Numbered from the stretch's first letter, positions 1-12,424 are shown. The stretch: DNA of 64,000 nt from Dolomedes plantarius (GCA_907164885.2 OU015499.1:157321925-157385924), one strand, 5' to 3'. The notes: generated by a model not told the origin, from the letters alone. Program-made: numbers and translations.

Positions 1-605
1 TTTTAGATAAAAACCAATGAAAATTTTAAAAAAGGACATGATTTTAAAATGATGAGCTTCCGATTAAAACATAGAAAATTATGAACTTCCTTTATCTATT
101 TAAAGCTAACCTAGAAAAAAATTAAAGAGGAGGGAATGAACCTGAACCCCGGATAGTACTTGTTCAATATTTGGCGAAAGAATTGGGAATGCCACTATCA
201 CATCCTCGTTGTTTGGTTATTTTAGCGACGCGTTTTGAAAATCCAGTCTCCCACATGGATGTCAAATCGAATGGAATCGATGTAGCCTTGTAAGGCAGCT
301 ATACACATTTAATAATATCGTAGATTTGGAACATGTAAAAAAATATAAATATAACTGCGTAAATAATTAGATATATGTGAATATAGAAAGCATAATTTTA
401 AATTAAGTAATTCATCATGATTTACGTTCATTTCAGACTATCTGCGACCCTCCCGTTTTTTGTCTCGACTCCTCTGAGGTTCGCGACGCACTGCTCTATT
501 GCACTAATCACGAGTGATTTCTGAAAGCTAAATATATTGAAATATGTACAATTTACACCTTTAGGAGATTTATGAAAGAACCAATTTTGGTGCACGAAAA
601 TATAA

Positions 606-720
<115 letters not shown>

Positions 721-1969
721 GCATCCAAAATAGGTTGGAATATTCGTTTAATATAATAAAGCTTAAACGAACATTTCTGTCAAAACACACAAACAGTGCT
801 GCTAGTTATTTAAGTGTGGTAATAGATATTTGAAATTTACATACATAGGTACTTACAAGACAATGATTTTGAAATCGTGTTAAACTAAATAAAGTGTTGG
901 AAAAAAATTTTTTTTTCTTCGTGTAACTTAAAACAAATTCGGGAAAAAAACATTAAAAAAAGTGTATAAAAAGAGTTGTGTGTGTCTATACACACACACA
1001 CATATATATATATATATAGGTATATTAGGCTGGAGCGCACGTATGTGGAAAAATTATTTTTTTCAAATTTTCATTTCTAATAATGATCAAAGTTTGACCT
1101 ACATATGGAGGAACAAAAGATGTATTACAACTTTTTTATTAATATTTTCCTTTTACCCGCGCATTTACTTTGAAAATTTGCATTTTTGCTGGCATACAGT
1201 TGAAACTTGAACAAGGATATTGTTCTAAATTCTATGTAGACTATTATTTATTAAGAATAAAACGATTCACAAGGAACAAAATATTACTAATTTAATAATA
1301 AAAAAAAGCATTCACTTAAAATATAAAACTAGTCAAAGGATACTTCGAAATCACGTTTGGTGTCGAATTTGGGCATCAATTTTCTAGTCTCAATTTTGGA
1401 ATTCATGAGACCTTCTCTGGAATTTTTATCAAATACCTGCATAGAAACCTCCGTTAGTGTCTTTACTGAACGTTTGTAAGGTATACACAAGATTCGATTC
1501 ACAAGAATCGAACTTTTGAGTGAATTAAAGAATGCTAATTTCGGCAGAATTTCGGTGAATTAGATATGCTAATTTCGGCATACGCGCTTAGTATAAATAC
1601 CACGCAGCGTCATTAATGAAAAAGGGGAGGTTGTTAAGGTTGAAAAGGTGTTATCCTGCGCTAGTGCTTAGCGGGCCAGAAGTTTACGTGGCAGTACTGC
1701 TGGTTTGACTTACTGTTCGTGAGTATAAAAATATATTGTTCTTGAAAGCTGTGTTTATACATTCCGTACAAGTAGTACGCATGCTTATTGCTGTAAAAGC
1801 CAATTATATGTGCAACGAATTCAATAAACATTGTTTCATGTATAAACTGTGTTTGCTTCAATTTCAAATAGAGTGCCACTTCAAATTATATACACCCAGG
1901 TCTGGGTAAAAGTGAGCATAGATTCTCTATACGTTCTACGGCTTGGGTATTACATGGAAATCTTAGTAT

Positions 1970-2188
1970 GTGATTCCACACCCTGCCTATTCACCGGACT
2001 TAGCTCCGTATGATTTTTATCTGTTTCCATCAATGAAAAACCTTTTGAAGGGGCGCCGTTTTGTGTCAGCAGATGAGGTGAGAGCAGCATCGCAGGAGGC
2101 CTTACGGGAGGTTTCAAAAAATGGATTCCAGCAGCGCTTTCAGAAGGGTATACGAGCGCTAGCAAAAGTGTATCGTCGCTCAAGGTGA
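1970..2188 (+). pseudogene. mariner transposase C-terminal fragment
   Basis: The frame carries HPAYSPDLAPYDFYLFPSMK, the block around the third catalytic Asp of mariner (DD34D-type) transposases, followed by the usual C-terminal tail ending KVYRRSR. The N-terminal HTH and the first two catalytic Asp residues are absent upstream. The frame opens with GTG, not ATG, so this is a 5'-truncated relic. An element 3' end may follow near 2260. The assignment rests on the well-known YSPDLAP motif. Confidence 0.8.
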
Positions 2189-2267
2189 TTACTTTGAATG
2201 TGGTTGTGCATCGGTAATGTAAACTTTTTCAGTTCAGGACTTTTACGCCAATTCCCCGAACTTTTGG

Positions 2268-2620
2268 ATAAAAGAAATTTTGCCATTTGCAGCCGAGGAC
2301 TAGATGAATATTTATGTGTTTGTGAAAGTTTTCTCGCGTGATTTGTTTTGAAGTGACAATTTTTTAAAAAGGATTTTGCAGATGTCTCGGATAATGTGAG
2401 TGTAGAAGATCAAAGATCACATATAAAGTTGACAGTTTGTGCTCGGTGGGTTCCTGACTTCTGAGCAAAAGCAGAAACGCCTGGATATTGCACTGTTGAA
2501 ACATTTGCACAGTCAACGTTTATCCACCTTAGAAGAGCTTCCCTCAGCCGTTAATGTACCCGAGTCATTAGAGGACTCAACAAAAGTAGCATGCAGCAAG
2601 GAATAAATAATTTCCTAGAT
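2268..2620 (+). mobile_element. mariner-derived MITE fragment (family also at 39641 and 61884)
   Basis: This stretch aligns by eye with the two elements at 39641-40140 and 61884-62410. They share the stretch around GTGAGTGTAGAAGATCAAAG and the stretch around TTAGAGGACTCAACAAAAG. Translated, it holds the mariner linker block resembling CARWVPDF with a stop. The clear TIRs seen in the other two copies are not evident here, so the ends are degraded. Confidence 0.65.
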
Positions 2621-3668
2621 GTTAGGACTTGGTTTTTGAGAACCAGGGGGACTATATAGAACCCCAAACTTGTTTGTCCCGTAGACCACGTGCCGATATT
2701 TTTTGTTTTGGGTAGACCCCTGCTTTCCTAATTGATTTTTTTACTAATTCATCAACTTTAAATGTGTTTTTGAAGCTGACACAAAGCTACTCACTTTGAT
2801 GGGGTTTACTGTAAAGTGACAAAAATTTAAATAATTTTAAAAAATGTTAAGTTTTATAGTTGTACATTTATTAATTAAAACGACACAAAATGCAAATCTA
2901 GTAACACTTTTACATAAAATAAATACACGACAAAATCAATGCTTTTAATGGGAGGGATTAGCCTGATGCTTTGATAGCAAAATATATTTGGCTTCAATGG
3001 AGCCAGATTTAACCTTATATCTCCTAGGTGAGAGATTTCCGATCTGTCTCTTTCTTTATTTTTTTGGAACGAAGTTCTTTTACGCTTACAGTAGAGTCAA
3101 CTGGCAGAAATCGTCACGTAACGAAAAAGCGTTATACCTCTTCCAGGCGACGTTCCATACCTTGCTATTGCTGGCTTGTGGCGTTCGCTTTTGGCTGTCA
3201 CCTTGAGTTCCCTGTCACCTTTAGTTCGATTCACACTAGTGCGTTGTTTCACCTCCTGCACTCGCGGATGTTCAACTCCGGCTTTTTCGCTATTTAAAAT
3301 CTCAACTTAGTCTTAACTTAACGTTTTTTCCTAGTTTATTAATTCTTAATATTTATTCAATCTTTTTTTTTATTTGGTGATAGTATGAATACAGTTAGTT
3401 GTAAATTTAATTCTAAGGTTTAGCTTTGTGGCAAAGTTTTCAAGGGATTTATATTGCGTCATTATTTTATTTTTGTTGGTGATTAAATAATAAAATTAAT
3501 CCAATTAAAAATTATGCTAGGTAATTATCTAAATCAAAATAATTAATGTATAGATTAAAATTTTTAATTTTAATTAAAAAAAATTTAGATTTTTTTTTTA
3601 CTTGCTTGGTATTGTCCGAACAACCTTAATAACAATAAAAAACTATATTCATTTTTATTAATTTTTTA
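2621..3668. other. AT-rich intergenic DNA with one dispersed repeat
   Basis: No gene was recognised. About 72 bases at 3060-3133 (GGAACGAAGTTCTTTTACGC through AACGAAAAAGCGTTAT) recur in inverted orientation at 10735-10800, so this is a dispersed repeat. The remaining sequence is low-complexity A/T. The short open frames at 2988-3297 lie over this repeat and resemble no protein family. Confidence 0.6.
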
Positions 3669-4274
3669 GAAAAAAATGCTGAACGTGCTAAAAGATACAG
3701 AGATAAATTGAAATTAAAAAAGCAATGTGCTGAACTTGACTCAATTCTATCATCGAAAGAAGATTCATTACCGACGGTATTAATCGACAATAATAAAGAA
3801 ACTAATTATCGCCATGATACAAACTGTGAAGAATTAATCTATAGTCAGTTTCAAATTCAACAACCGATAAATATTGAATCTCAGCAAGTAATAAGTCCAA
3901 GTTTTCCATCATTTAAAGCCCCATACGAGGAACATGATGAATGTTCAACGCCAAACGTCCCATTACATCATGAAATAGACATAGCTGGCGACGGTAACTG
4001 CCTTTTTCATCTCTCATAAGAATTTTACATCTTCAAATATCTGCATCAGTCCTTCGACAGCAACTTTATAATTCATCCCACTTAAATGCTTGTCAAAATC
4101 CAATTAGTGCAAGAAGTATACTAAGTAGTGAATTTGAATACGGAGATTTAGATTGTTTATTCATATTTTCCAGAACATACAATCAAAATATATGCGTGCA
4201 CTTTCATTATTTTAATAATAATACAAAAAGAGAAGTTGTTCGTTTTTGTTATTTTAAAAATACTCTAATATAAT
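3669..4274 (+). pseudogene. OTU-like cysteine protease domain fragment, frameshifted
   Basis: A lysine/arginine-rich segment (AERAKRYRDKLK) leads into an acidic linker and then GDGNCLF, the signature block with the catalytic Asp and Cys of OTU-family deubiquitinases. The frame then breaks with a stop. In another frame the domain continues through LRILHLQISASVLRQQL-like and EYGDLDCLFIFSRTYNQNI segments, as expected of an OTU fold, ending near 4274. A polypyrimidine tract and AG lie just upstream (about 3650-3669), resembling a splice acceptor. OTU domains are often carried by transposable elements, so a transposon origin is likely. I cannot tell which element. Confidence 0.55.
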
Positions 4275-4309
4275 CAATAGAAATCTACATATTAAATCAC
4301 GTTTAGAGT

Positions 4310-5995
4310 TGAAAAAATAACGTACTGGCGGGGATCCCCCGACCGCACAATTTTTTTTTTTCTGTAAGAAGATTGGCAACCGCGCTGAAACCCGTCTCCA
4401 CGAGGTATGAAGACGGAAAAGCTATCAAAAACTTTTTTGCGATAGTCTATAAAGCAGGATATGTGACAGCTATGTCTCTCTGAAGCAAGAATTGCTGTAT
4501 ATTTTTCTGTGATATCCCTTTCTAAACTGCGCATTAAGTTCTTCGTGGGGGGTTTATTCCGATCAGTTCTTGTAACATGACATTAGTTTCTTCAATGTCA
4601 CCGTATGGATTGATAATCCACTGTGGTATTTCCATAGTCAAAATACATCTTGAAACCTAATTTCAAAGTATGTGTGAAGAACATTTAAATGTTGAACGTA
4701 GGCTGAAACGTCGTCATCTTGGGAGTTTGTCTGCGCCAAATTGGGAAACTGGAAAAATTCGCGCCGTCCAATATTTTGCTTTATTAGTTAAATTCTGTTA
4801 ATAAAAGCTGCAATGATGGACTTTATCAAATTTAGACTGTCACCTTTTAACTGAACGTTATCCTAATTAAATTTAGCGAACAAATCTGTTAAATAAGCAA
4901 TGTCTGGTTTCCATTTGATTAGGTTTTCTTTTAAAATGGGATCTTTAGCATCCCAAAACTCTAAAACAGTCTCAAAAAGTGAAAAATATCTTGTCAAACA
5001 TAAGCCTTTCGACAGCCAGCGTACTTCTGTGTGTAGGATTAATCCATGGAAGTTCACGCCATTTTCTTCAGACAACAGCACAAGTAACCTGGTATTCAAC
5101 GCGTTGCTCCGAATTTTGTTTACTGCGTTTATGACGATTTGAAGAGATTGATGTAATCTGCCACTAAGATTTTTTGCAATTAAATGTTGTCGATGGATGA
5201 CGCAGTGAATTGCAAACACCCCGGGTACAGTTTGTTTTAAATGGCTTATAAAACCGCGATAGCTCCCAACCACGGCAGGGGCTCCATCTGCTGCCGCTGA
5301 TATTTTATTTGATAAAGGGATTGGCTTTTCCATGAAAAAAATCTCTCAAAACAATAAATATTGATTCGCCTTTAGAATCTGTCGTCAAAGCCCTCGCAAA
5401 GAGCAGTTCATAGATTTCTTGGACCATAACAAAACGAACATATGCCGATAGTAGTGCTTCATTACCAGGTAAAGTTGACTCGTCTAGTTGTATGGAGAAA
5501 TGTTTCGTTTGCAGTACACAAGAAGTATTCAGATTCATAACTCATCTCATCGATACGTCTTTGAGCTGTGTTGTTGCGCAAATTCTTTTGATTATATGAT
5601 AAACAGGTTTGTGTAAAAGAGTTTTTGAATCTTCTCCAATGGCTGGCAAAACTAGCTGTAGCATGCGGCATTCCTGATTTTGCTATGAGTAGCGAGATAT
5701 TGTAAGACGCCCGCAAACTATCATCGTCACTTTTTGATGTCGAAGCGAACACACTGTCTACCGTGGGTATCTTCTTAAGTTGTCTTTTCAGTGTTTAGAA
5801 GTATTTCAAATCCTTATCTGTTTTATCAGGGTGACACCTTCTCAGATGATCCTCGAGCTTGGCTCGTTTCATAGCATTATTGCTTAATACTTTGTTGCGT
5901 AAAAGGCACATGGGCAGGTGTTTGTTTGGCAATGATGGAATGAAGCCAAACTTCAAATTATCAACGCTGTACTGCCTACATTTTTTTTACATTCG
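4310..5995 (-). pseudogene. hAT transposase relic (SCAND3/ZBED-like)
   Basis: Read on the minus strand, pieces of one hAT transposase follow in order. A BED-type zinc-finger end lies near 5830-5990 (KRAKLEDHLRRCHPDK). Then comes the FSIQLDESTLPGNEALLSAY block (5305-5538) and the DGAPAVVGSYRGFISHLK to EVRWLSKG block (4863-5333). The C-terminal dimerisation block (AFPSSYLVETGFSAV-like) lies near 4340-4560 in broken frames. At least three frame changes and several stops break it, so it cannot make a transposase. A related plus-strand relic lies at 17380-19320. Confidence 0.8.
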
Positions 5996-7350
5996 GCCAT
6001 CTTTAGTAGCATTTATCTGGGAACAAAAATTAGCTTAAGAAATAGCTTAGGGAATTACTTCGAGACTTTTTCCAGCATCAATAAGTTTATTCAGACACAA
6101 TTGAGTACACGTAGGTTATTTCTACTCACATGAAAAGACACAGTTTGGTTTACAGTTAAAATTTACATCAGTTCAGTTCACATACACATAATATAAAAAT
6201 AATAAATGCTTAATTAAAATTATAAAAATCGTCTTAAGAGATAATAATTATCTACTTTACAATTTAATATTCAAATTTGATATTCTTATAATTTTACTAA
6301 TTATATATTTCTTTTTACTTTTCGTAAAATCGATAACTCTTAACTGGTTATGATACAATACAACTTTATTAGTGCAGCCATCTATTGGCAGGAATTAGAA
6401 TTATTCTGTGCCAACAATAGTATTACGTAAGTACCTCTGTGTGTAGGAACACGTAGCGAGCATAACTGGCGCTCCTGGCACGATACCTTTTGGCGCCCCC
6501 CGTAAAACATAATCATACAATATATAGAATTACAGTAACCACCGTTTATAGTGATCAGTGGTTATAAGAATCAATATCGCGAAAACAAAAACAAATGTAT
6601 TATTTTCATGTTAAAATTTTCGCTTTAAAGAATCAATCCACCGGTTTTAAAAATCAGTTTACACTCTTCGCTTTCTATTTATTTTTCCAAAAAAGCCACT
6701 TAAACCCTCAAAAGGCACGAAGTTCTTTCTTTTCTTTTTTTTAAAGGAAGGTTGATAAGATGGCATGGAATATAGTCGTAAAATTCATCCCTTTCTTTAT
6801 TAGACATAACATAATAGTTTCCCCTTAAACGCTTTAGCACAACACTATCCTATTAGCTTGACCCAGGGACATCTTGACTCGTCCGGGTCCAATTTCACTT
6901 TTCTCCACTGACAAGCAGAAATAGGGACTCCTTTTTTCCCACCTCTCACATCCTGGTTGCGGCTTCCTGGACCCTGAAACACATAAATCTTCGGCGAAGT
7001 GTCCACTATCACTTAGGCAAACGTGACATTAGTAGTATTCAGCACGTTAGCAAACCGTGAAACGTAAGCTAGAAGTTGAATCTCCGTCTGAGACTATTTA
7101 GTATTGAAAGAGGTATAAACAGCCTCCTGAAAACTTCATTACGTCAAACTACCATAGAAAACTTTTTCTTGCTACCTTCCTGTAGTTGAAATGTTAAAAC
7201 TGTTAAGCAGGTATGTGGTAACAAATATTGGATTTTTTTTCTTCTCTTACTATAATCATGTGTATCTACTTATAGGTCTAGAAATTAAGTTGCATTTTTA
7301 AAATTATAAAAAGATAATTAACGTAAATTAAAAGAGTATTTTATGGTAAA
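5996..7350. other. No recognisable gene
   Basis: AT-rich DNA with a moderately GC-richer part at 6380-6510 and 6840-7010. No frame of useful length and no family motif was seen. GGCGCTCCTGGCACGATACC near 6465 might be part of the terminal region of the neighbouring hAT relic, but no matching opposite end was found. Confidence 0.5.
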
Positions 7351-7352
7351 TT

Positions 7353-7356
<4 letters not shown>

Positions 7357-7449
<93 letters not shown>

Positions 7450-7480
7450 ATGTGTGTGTGTGTGTGTGCGCGCGCGCGCC
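7357..7480. repeat. (TA)n(TG)n(CG)n microsatellite
   Basis: About 40 TA units pass into TG and then CG. A second compound tract (TA/TG/TATG) lies at 7637-7708. Both give artificial VCVCV or YIYI frames. Confidence 0.95.
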
Positions 7481-7636
7481 TGTACAAAAACCTAAATTTC
7501 GGCTATAAGAATCAAAAACAGTAATAACAAACGTGATTCTTATAAGCGGAAATCACTGTAGTTATAAAGATAGACCATTTGGCGTCCTTCTGCAACTGGC
7601 ATGATATACTCCCTATCCCCCCTCGCTACGTCACTG

Positions 7637-7669
<33 letters not shown>

Positions 7670-7800
7670 CTGTATGTATGTATGTATGTATATATACATA
7701 TATATATCTTCAATCTATGGGAAATAAATTTATTGAAGCTAGTACATTCCAAACTACCTTATAATAGTAATTTCTTTAGTCACTCTAATAAAAACTTAAA

Positions 7801-7984
7801 AGAAGCTATAAAAACTTACAAGAGTATTTTATAATAGCATATGTAGATAAAGCTGCTAACAATTTTTCAATTATTTGTAAAAAATATTTTGCTATATGTT
7901 TAAAAAATCTGTTAGACAATTGTGATCTGTTTCAGCCTTTGAGAGAATCTACCTGTGTAATTATCAAGAAAATAATAATTTGAG
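7801..7984 (+). pseudogene. Penelope-like retroelement fragment (tentative)
   Basis: The frame reads YFIIAYVDKAANNFSIICKK followed by a YFAICL segment and a stop after about 60 codons. The order DKA-x-NN-x-SIICKK-Y resembles the segment ahead of the reverse transcriptase in Penelope-like elements. Upstream the frame breaks, and an adjacent frame carries the preceding residues (SNKNLKEAIKTYK). It is a short relic without the RT catalytic motif. Confidence 0.4.
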
Positions 7985-8261
7985 GGTTATAAAATTTATA
8001 TCACGAGAAAGATCATAAAAATTCCTTTAAAATGAAATCTTTTTCGAACCTTTACCTTCATTTTCTGAATTTTGGTGAATTTTTAAAGATCAATTTTTAG
8101 AATTTAATTTATTAAATGCTGATCACGTGATTTCTTTTTCTGGTACATTAAATAAATTTATCGCCACGTGCATAACAACTAAATAGACAAAATAAAATAT
8201 TCCCTTTCTTTCTAATGCAGCAGACGATTGGATATTATAAAAAAAATAAATATCCCTTGCG

Positions 8262-8265
<4 letters not shown>
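7968..8265 (+). repeat. Inverted-repeat arm matching 9885-10185
   Basis: About 300 bases here, including TTTGAGGGTTATAAAATTTA and CACGTGATTTCTTTTTCT, are matched in reverse complement by 9885-10185 with scattered differences. The arms enclose the TA microsatellite, the Tc1 element and one end of the foldback element. The pair is probably two copies of one family in opposite orientation. Confidence 0.75.
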
Positions 8266-8305
<40 letters not shown>

Positions 8306-8308
<3 letters not shown>

Positions 8309-9716
8309 TGCTGGCCACTGTAAATGCAACACCCTGAAGGAAACATGCAAATAACATGAAATTTACAACATGCATTAGCGGAGGTGAGATATGCAAATGA
8401 TTAGAATTTCAGCGCAGACGCACATCACGCGCGCCTGTGGCGCCACTTCAAAGCGCTATTTAAGGCTTGGAGATTTCGACGATTTCAAGTTCGGAAATTG
8501 TGTTTTTCTTGTGGTTTTTTAAAAAAAAAACGATCAATTATGCCTCGTCGTAAACAGTGATCATCTTTTGATCAAGTATCCGAGTTCGACAGAGGAAGGA
8601 TAGTGGCCTACCGAGATTGTGGATTATCTTTCAGGGAAATCGGTAGTCGTGTTGGACGAAACCAAACAACTGTAATGCTGATATGTGATCGTTGGATGCA
8701 GGAGGGTACGACGGACCGGCGTCTTCGATCGCATCCACCTCAGCGCACCACTTCACGTGATGACAGGCAAATTGTGTGCATGGCAGTGACGGATCGCTCA
8801 GTCACATCACGAACCATAGCACAGCACATGCAGTCTGTAACGCATCATCCAGTGTCTGCGCGTACCATTCGACGCCGTTTACAGCAGAGTGGTCTGTTCG
8901 CAAGGCGACCATTGCTTTGTCTACCCTTGACGCAGAACCACAGACGTCTCCGCCGCCAATGGTGCGATGACAGAAGGATGTGGACGGCAGAATGGAATGA
9001 AATTGTCTTTACTGACAAGTCACGCTTCTGTCTGCAACACCACGATGGTCGTATTCGAGTCTGGAGACACCGTGAAGAGAGGATGCTGAACAACTGCGTT
9101 ATGCACCACCACACTGGTCCTGCACCGGGTATTATGGTATGGGGCGGTATTGGATATCCCTCTCGCACACCTCTAGTACGCATTGCCGGTACTTTAAACA
9201 GCCAGCGCTACATCTCCGAGGTGTTGGAGCCAGTTGTCCTTCCTTACCTTCAGGGCTTGCCCACAGCCATATTTCAACAGGATAATGCGCGACCACACGT
9301 GGCACGCATTGTCCAACGGTTCTTCGTCAATCGCCAGATTGAATTGCTTCCCTGGCCGCCTCGCTCTCCGGATCTTTCGCCGATAGAAAACATGTGGTCC
9401 ATGGTTGCTCTACGATTGACCCAGATTCCATCCCCATCTGCCACAGCAGATCAACTTTGGCAACGTGTGGAAGCTGCTTGGTCTGTTGTACCCCAAGAAC
9501 TCATCCAAAGTCTCTTTGAATCAATGCCGAGGCGTGTGGCAGCGGTGATCTCCAACAATGGCGGCTACTCTGGCTACTGATTTTCGCAGGAACAACACTT
9601 CACAGAAGTCTATAAATTTAATCATTTGATACTTGGTCAACATGTTATCTACAAAATAAATTTTGCTGTGATAACTCTTGTCTTTCTTGGTGTTGCAATT
9701 TGGGTGGCCAGCAGTG
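8306..9716 (+). mobile_element. Tc1-family DNA transposon (DD34E)
   Basis: The ends are inverted copies starting CACTGCTGGCCACtg, and both are flanked by TA, the Tc1/mariner target duplication. The element is 1,411 bp, a usual Tc1 length, and sits inside a (TA)n microsatellite that continues on both sides. It encodes the transposase at 8540-9580. It is the best-preserved transposon in the window. Confidence 0.93.
8540..9580 (+). pseudogene. Tc1 transposase, near-intact with one early stop
   Basis: Cut-and-paste transposase of the DD34E group that binds its own TIRs and inserts at TA. The family start is ATG at 8540 (MPRRKQ), but codon 7 is TGA, probably a decayed CGA. From 8603 the frame is open for 325 codons. 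In order it has paired HTH domains (FDRGRIVAYRDCGLSFREIG, then VSARTIRRRLQQSG), the first catalytic Asp in VFTDKSRF (the usual neighbouring Glu is Lys), the second in FQQDNARPH and Glu in SPDLSPIENMW. It ends GGYSGY, typical of the family. All three catalytic residues remain, so translation from a downstream start or stop readthrough is the only bar to activity. A 3'-acting role in mobilising relatives is inference. Confidence 0.9.
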
Positions 9717-9726
9717 TATATATATA

Positions 9727-10527
9727 CTAGCTGAAAACCCGCGCTTCGCTACGGAGTACATTCAAATTAAATACAACGGTCAATGTATGCAATTAATGCC
9801 CAAAATAAATAAATATATATATATTTATAATAAATATGACGATCAATGTATACAATTGATGTAAAAAAACATTTATAAAAAAATCGTAAGGGATATTTTT
9901 ATAGACAAAATAAAGTCCAATCGTCTGCCGCATTAGCAAGAAAAAAAAATATTTTTTTGTCTATTTTTTTTTCTTTTTTGCACGTGACGATAAATTTATT
10001 TAAAGTACAAGAAAAAGAAATCACGTGATCGGCATTTAATAAATTAAATTCTAAAAATTAATCTTTTAAAATTCACCAAAAATCAGAAAATGAAGGTAAA
10101 GATTCGAAAAAGATCTCATTTTGAAGAAATTTTTATGATCTTTCTTGTAATATAAATTTTATAACCCTCAAATTATTATTTTAAATGCAAACTTTAAAAA
10201 GTTAATAAAAACAGCTTAAAAATTTAATTTTAAAAAATCTAAGAAGAATTTTTGAAAAATCTGTCTTACTGCACCCCTACACTATAAGAAGAATCGCCAT
10301 GCAAAATTTCAGCCCTTTAGGTCCAGCGGTTTGGTCTGTGCGCTGTATGTCAGTCAGTGAATGAGTCAGTTACGGAATTGACATCAACTGACTGATATAT
10401 TACATCAATTGTATATATCGATCGTCGCATTTATTATAAATATATATATTTATTTTTTCGGCATTATACACTGACCGTTGTATTTAATTTGAACGTACTC
10501 CGTAGCGAAGCGCGGGTTTTTTGCTAG
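9727..10527. mobile_element. Long-TIR foldback element, non-coding
   Basis: The left end CTAGCTGAAAACCCGCGCTT and its continuation to about 9865 are matched in reverse complement by 10375-10527 (CCGTAGCGAAGCGCGGGTTT then TTGCTAG). This gives TIRs of roughly 140-150 bp, including a TA-rich stretch and a shared CAATGTAT segment. The interior has no transposase, and its 9885-10185 part is the partner of the arm at 7968-8265. The superfamily is not clear from the ends. Confidence 0.75.
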
Positions 10528-10529
10528 TG

Positions 10530-10800
10530 TATGCATATATATAATGAATGCTGCGCTATTCCTAGAATGAGTGGGAATAGAAGCGGCCAGCGTTTGGGCG
10601 GGGATTTGAACCAGGGACCTCTCGCACTATAGTGCGATAGCCCGATACTCTGTAGTCCGATGCGATAACCATTCAGCCACAGAATCGTTGAGAAAAAGCT
10701 CTTATGGAGGGGGCGCTTTTAACGCCCCCGCATAACGCTTTTTCGTTACGTGACGATCTGTCAGTTCACTCTAAGCCGCGTAAAAGAACTTCGTTCCAAA
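10530..10800 (-). mobile_element. tRNA-derived SINE-like element
   Basis: On the minus strand, GGCTGAATGGTTATCGC (box A-like) at about 10660-10676 is followed some 60 bases later by GGTTCAAATCC (box B) near 10605-10615. This is the split internal pol III promoter of a tRNA head. No matching acceptor stem closes it, so it is not a working tRNA gene. A body (10530-10600) runs into TATATA at the 3' end, as a SINE tail would. The segment at 10735-10800 recurs inverted at 3060-3133. Confidence 0.6.
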
Positions 10801-12424
10801 AATTCATCTTTTAATTCACTTCATTCTGTAAGGAAATTTTTTCTTTGAGTATTTCTCCACTTGCATATTTCCTTTACATACATATTTCTCATTGAATGTC
10901 TTTATATATATTGTGGATATGTTGAATTCTTGAAATATTTAAAAAAAAATTTTAAATACTAAATTTTTGATTCCGCTAATAAATTTTCCAAACCGCCACT
11001 ATTTACATGTTTTTTCCCTTTAGTGCACGGGGAAGGTTACCAGATAAGTTATCTTAAGTATTTATAAAAATTTTGTTGAATAAATTTTTAAACGGCAAAA
11101 TAAAAAATTAACATTTTGGTGTAACTTTTGCTTCTGGGAAAACGTTTTCAGAATTTTAACTCTAAAAAAACAATGGAAACCTGTGAAAAGTTTCATAGAG
11201 ACACCTAGCGAGGAGTCTCAGGTTTTATTTTTTTATTCCAAAATATTAAGAAAATAAAAATAGTCCTTTTTTGAAGATTTTGAACCCACTCTTAAAATTT
11301 TAAAATAAGCTCAAACTTCCTACCAAAGAGTAAAACTATTTTTAGTGGTTTATAAAACTGGGGTACATTATTTTTTGTATCTTACATAAAAACAAGAATA
11401 TGTATAATTTAAGAACTATCGAAAAACTAATAAGCTTTCAATTGGCTTTACAAATGATTTAGGGATCTTAAAAGTATTTCTTTACAGATATTGGAGACAT
11501 ATTAATGAGCAGTTTTGTGTGCCTGAATTCGATACTTTTCACAACATATTTCAAAATCACATATATAAAGTAACGAAATAATTGCGCTTTAAAACTTAAA
11601 GGAAAGGAGTAAAACAATTTTTAGTGGTTTATAAAATCGGGGCGTCTAATTTTGAAAAAAATCACATACAATTTTTTTTTTTTTTTTTTTGTGGAGGGGG
11701 AAAATGTTTATCTCTAAAACACGCTATTACTTTAATATCACTTGCTTGAAATTTAAGGAGAACGCTAAATAATTCAACATAGTTCCTTACGACCGAATTC
11801 GAATTCTTATTTTGAACTTAAAGAATCTATGTTTTTTTAGTTTTTTTTAGCTTTAATATGATTTATTGCGTGTATTCTTAAAGCGAAGAGTATGGATACT
11901 TGAATTTATATCGACAAATAAATAACCATTTAAACTGGATTTAAAAAGATTAGGAAATTTTAAGAAACTTACTACAAATATCGAAAACATATGTTTATGA
12001 GTACGTTTGTGCCTCTGAATTCGATACTTTGCACTATTTCACATTCATAACGTATATTTGAAGTTACGAAATAATTGTGCTCTTATAAACAAATTAAAGG
12101 AGGAAAACAATAACGATATTGAGTGGATTATAAACCGACAAAAACTGCTGCTAATTTTTTCCGACAGAGCACAGTGAGCGTGATTACAGCACAACAGACC
12201 TACATGAACTGAGCTAAATCGGGCATCACGAGTGTGCAAAGGAAAGTGGACGTGAATCCAAAATTCCGGCACCTCGGACGACGAGGGTCCCCGTGAGTAG
12301 CCAACGCCAGGCGTCCGGGGGGCCAAAACTCAAGGCGCCCAAGATGCCAGAAGTCTCCGTGAGTGGCCGTCTTAAGAATGCGTTGTCCTCTGCATCCATA
12401 ATGCACGCAAAGCGCTGACTTTTG
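10801..12424. repeat. AT-rich DNA with diverged direct repeats and a GC-richer patch
   Basis: The block with GAATTCGATACTTTTCAC and GTAACGAAATAATTG at 11478-11620 recurs, diverged, at 11965-12120, a period near 490 bp. A third partial copy of the GTAAAACTATTTTTAGTGG segment lies at 11325. A GC-richer patch at 12170-12424 has open frames on the minus strand that match no family. No gene is called. Confidence 0.5.

Noticed and set aside
1580..1880. Solo LTR of a retrotransposon
   Set aside because: A TATA-like and an AATAAA-like motif are present, but no TG...CA ends, target duplication or second LTR could be found.
8845..9183. 112-codon minus-strand frame
   Set aside because: Shadow of the Tc1 transposase on the plus strand.
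10602..10680. A tRNA gene on the minus strand
   Set aside because: Box A and box B are recognisable, but no acceptor stem pairs and the anticodon arm is too long. It is better read as a SINE head.
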